In this document: positions 7,146 to 7,951 of the stretch, piece by piece
Layout: every line of letters begins with the position of its first letter
Numbering within the stretch: position 1 is the stretch's first letter
Source: Gammaproteobacteria bacterium
GTDB taxonomy: Bacteria > Pseudomonadota > Gammaproteobacteria > Chromatiales > Chromatiaceae
Direction: 5' to 3'
Assembly (NCBI GenBank): GCA_020630035.1
Contig: JAHDCB010000075.1
Location: 1 to 7,951, forward strand
Length of the DNA stretch: 7,951 nucleotides
Translations under genes and position numbers: made by a program
Notes under the pieces: model-generated
What the model was told of the DNA's origin: nothing
Databases searched by the model: none
The model's input: only the letters and a program-made list of their open reading frames with translations

Positions 7146-7505
7146 TTAGAGTAAGCTTTTGTTCACCGAGATATCTGCGTTGGCTGCTTTTTTTATCACA
7201 GAGATAAGGCCTGACTTTTTATCATCATTCAATGGATGGGAGTTTACGACTTCTATTAAATTTGACACTGAATTTCTAATTTTTTCCATTGTAACAATAT
7301 CTAAAAGCATGAAGCAAACTGCGATGGCAATGCCAACAATAGAAGCTATACTAGCTAATGAAAAAAAGCCTTTTTCAAGCATGAAAAGTATAGCACTAAT
7401 CATGAGTGCCGACCCAGATAGTGAGAAACTTAGCGTTTGGCGACGATAATTTACATGTAGTTCGTAGTACTTCCAGGTTAGATCTGTTACCAAGTCTTGT
7501 TGCAT
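7146..7505 (-). CDS. Small two-helix membrane protein of unknown function
   Basis: A 119-residue protein with an N-terminal polar segment (WKYYELHVNYRRQ, about residues 11-23), two hydrophobic segments predicted to span the membrane (about 25-43 and 47-69) separated by a short turn, and a charged cytoplasmic-type C-terminal half. An N-terminal YYELH-type segment before paired helices recalls several uncharacterised small bacterial membrane proteins, but I cannot name a family. Its base composition is very AT-rich (a sample row, 7261-7320, has 16 G/C in 60), unlike uvrA and coaX, which suggests horizontal acquisition. The ATG at 7505 lies 15 bases past the end of the birA remnant frame. No clear ribosome binding site is visible, so expression is uncertain. 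A gene-free stretch follows it. Confidence 0.65.
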   Translation of the reverse strand: MQQDLVTDLTWKYYELHVNYRRQTLSFSLSGSALMISAILFMLEKGFFSLASIASIVGIAIAVCFMLLDIVTMEKIRNSVSNLIEVVNSHPLNDDKKSGLISVIKKAANADISVNKSLL

Positions 7506-7520
7506 AATCAGGTACCAGGT

Positions 7521-7755
7521 TTACCATGGTGGAGTTGGTCTGGTAATAAGCGCAGGGTGCTGGTGTGGCAAGTGTGTTGTGTGCTGTCCGCGCCACGGAT
7601 CGTAGTGTTGCCAGGTATCAAGGTAGGGAGCGAGTCCGGTGCTCGGATAGGTGGTGCATAGCTTGAGCAGTGCCTGGCAGAGCCAGCGCCGCCCTCGTCT
7701 GCCACGTCCGGCAGTCTGGTATTCGGTCAGCCAGACGGTGGCTTGTTCTGGTGGT
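7521..7755 (-). pseudogene. birA: birA remnant (biotin-protein ligase), truncated and internally deleted
   Basis: The minus-strand frame from 7755 down to the TAA at 7523-7521 reads VWLTEYQTAGRGRRGRRW, the biotin/ATP-binding GRGRRG segment of BirA, which attaches biotin to acetyl-CoA carboxylase. It then jumps in frame to CQALLKL...GLAPYLDTW...WRGQ, matching the later region before the BirA C-terminal SH3-like domain. Roughly a hundred central residues, including the catalytic KWPND segment, are therefore missing. After WRGQ the frame degenerates; an adjacent frame gives TLRLLPDQLHHG, like the usual BirA end, so a frameshift is likely. The N-terminal part stops exactly at the 194-bp repeat, and a TGA in the repeat closes the frame. 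It lies on the same strand as coaX, its frequent partner. It cannot encode an active ligase, so a functional copy should exist elsewhere. Confidence 0.82.
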
Positions 7756-7949
7756 GGTGCGATTCAAACTGATGTGGTGATTTGCTACCACAGGTTTCTG
7801 GCAAGCGTTATTCTGATCTGCTCTCCGAGGGTCGCCAGAATACCCGTCCTGGGGGCTCGGCTGCGGCCATCTATGGCCGCAGACGCCCTCGGAAAGCAGA
7901 TCAGAAAACGCCCCGTTTGAGTGCGGTGGTGCAACCACCCACGTGGCTA
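7756..7949 (-). repeat. Right copy of 194-bp structured inverted repeat
   Basis: This is the inverted partner of the left-end repeat: left position x pairs with right position 7950 minus x. Seven of the eight differences are transitions. In this copy several stems are better paired than on the left. The equivalent of left base 25 forms G-C instead of G.U, that of base 172 forms U-A instead of U.G, and the central hairpin extends to ten pairs through CTGCGGCCAT. The inner edge (7756) directly abuts the surviving birA homology, so the repeat marks the breakpoint of that gene. Only two bases remain outside the copy, so no target duplication can be looked for. Confidence 0.93.
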
Positions 7950-7951
7950 TT

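Noticed and set aside
7618..7938. A 106-codon minus-strand frame crossing the right repeat into the birA remnant
   Set aside because: It is the same fortuitous open frame of the repeat joined to the wrong frame of birA. The neighbouring frame carries the clear BirA motif.
1..7951. A named composite transposon or new defence island spanning the window
   Set aside because: The interior carries housekeeping genes (uvrA, coaX), no intact transposase, and no recognisable defence module. The repeat placement may be an assembly-break effect.

Overview
The window looks like chromosomal DNA of a gammaproteobacterium, probably one of the environmental or sulfur-oxidising lineages. The evidence is a long uvrA, a type III pantothenate kinase (coaX) with a birA remnant on the same strand, and an Rpn-like nuclease of a type I associate with such genomes. 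The placement is an inference from gene content. No rRNA or tRNA gene is present to confirm it.

Layout: a 194-bp structured repeat lies at the left end (1-194), and an inverted copy with 8 differences lies at the right end (7756-7949). Inside the left copy, an Rpn/PD-(D/E)XK-type nuclease gene runs on the plus strand (288-1229). Everything else runs on the minus strand. In transcription order it is: a decayed birA fragment against the right repeat (7521-7755), a small two-helix membrane protein (7146-7505), an AT-rich gene-free stretch holding an IS3-type transposase remnant (6660-7145), an endonuclease/exonuclease/phosphatase-fold protein (5765-6658), cutA (5418-5735), a small lipoprotein (4811-5362), coaX (4070-4810) and uvrA (1236-4070). 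The lipoprotein, coaX and uvrA are packed stop-to-start: zero spacing, then a one-base TGATG overlap. They are therefore probably co-transcribed and translationally coupled. rpn and uvrA converge with 6 bases between their stop codons.

birA and coaX are often neighbours in gammaproteobacteria. Here the birA remnant and an intact coaX are on the same strand but about 2.7 kb apart. The DNA between them is visibly AT-rich (sample 60-base rows give 16-18 G/C, against 38 of 60 in a uvrA row) and carries an IS relic. The simplest reading is that accessory DNA entered a birA-coaX-uvrA neighbourhood and birA decayed. A repeat copy sits exactly where the surviving birA homology stops.

The metabolic genes (DNA repair, coenzyme A synthesis, metal tolerance) are ordinary. 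The most interesting material is the inverted repeat pair, which folds into a branched structure and whose differences between copies mostly spare pairing, and the wrecked birA. Both window ends stop at almost the same point of the repeat, which may simply mean this is a contig broken at a high-copy repeat. I did not find convincing evidence for a new multi-gene system.
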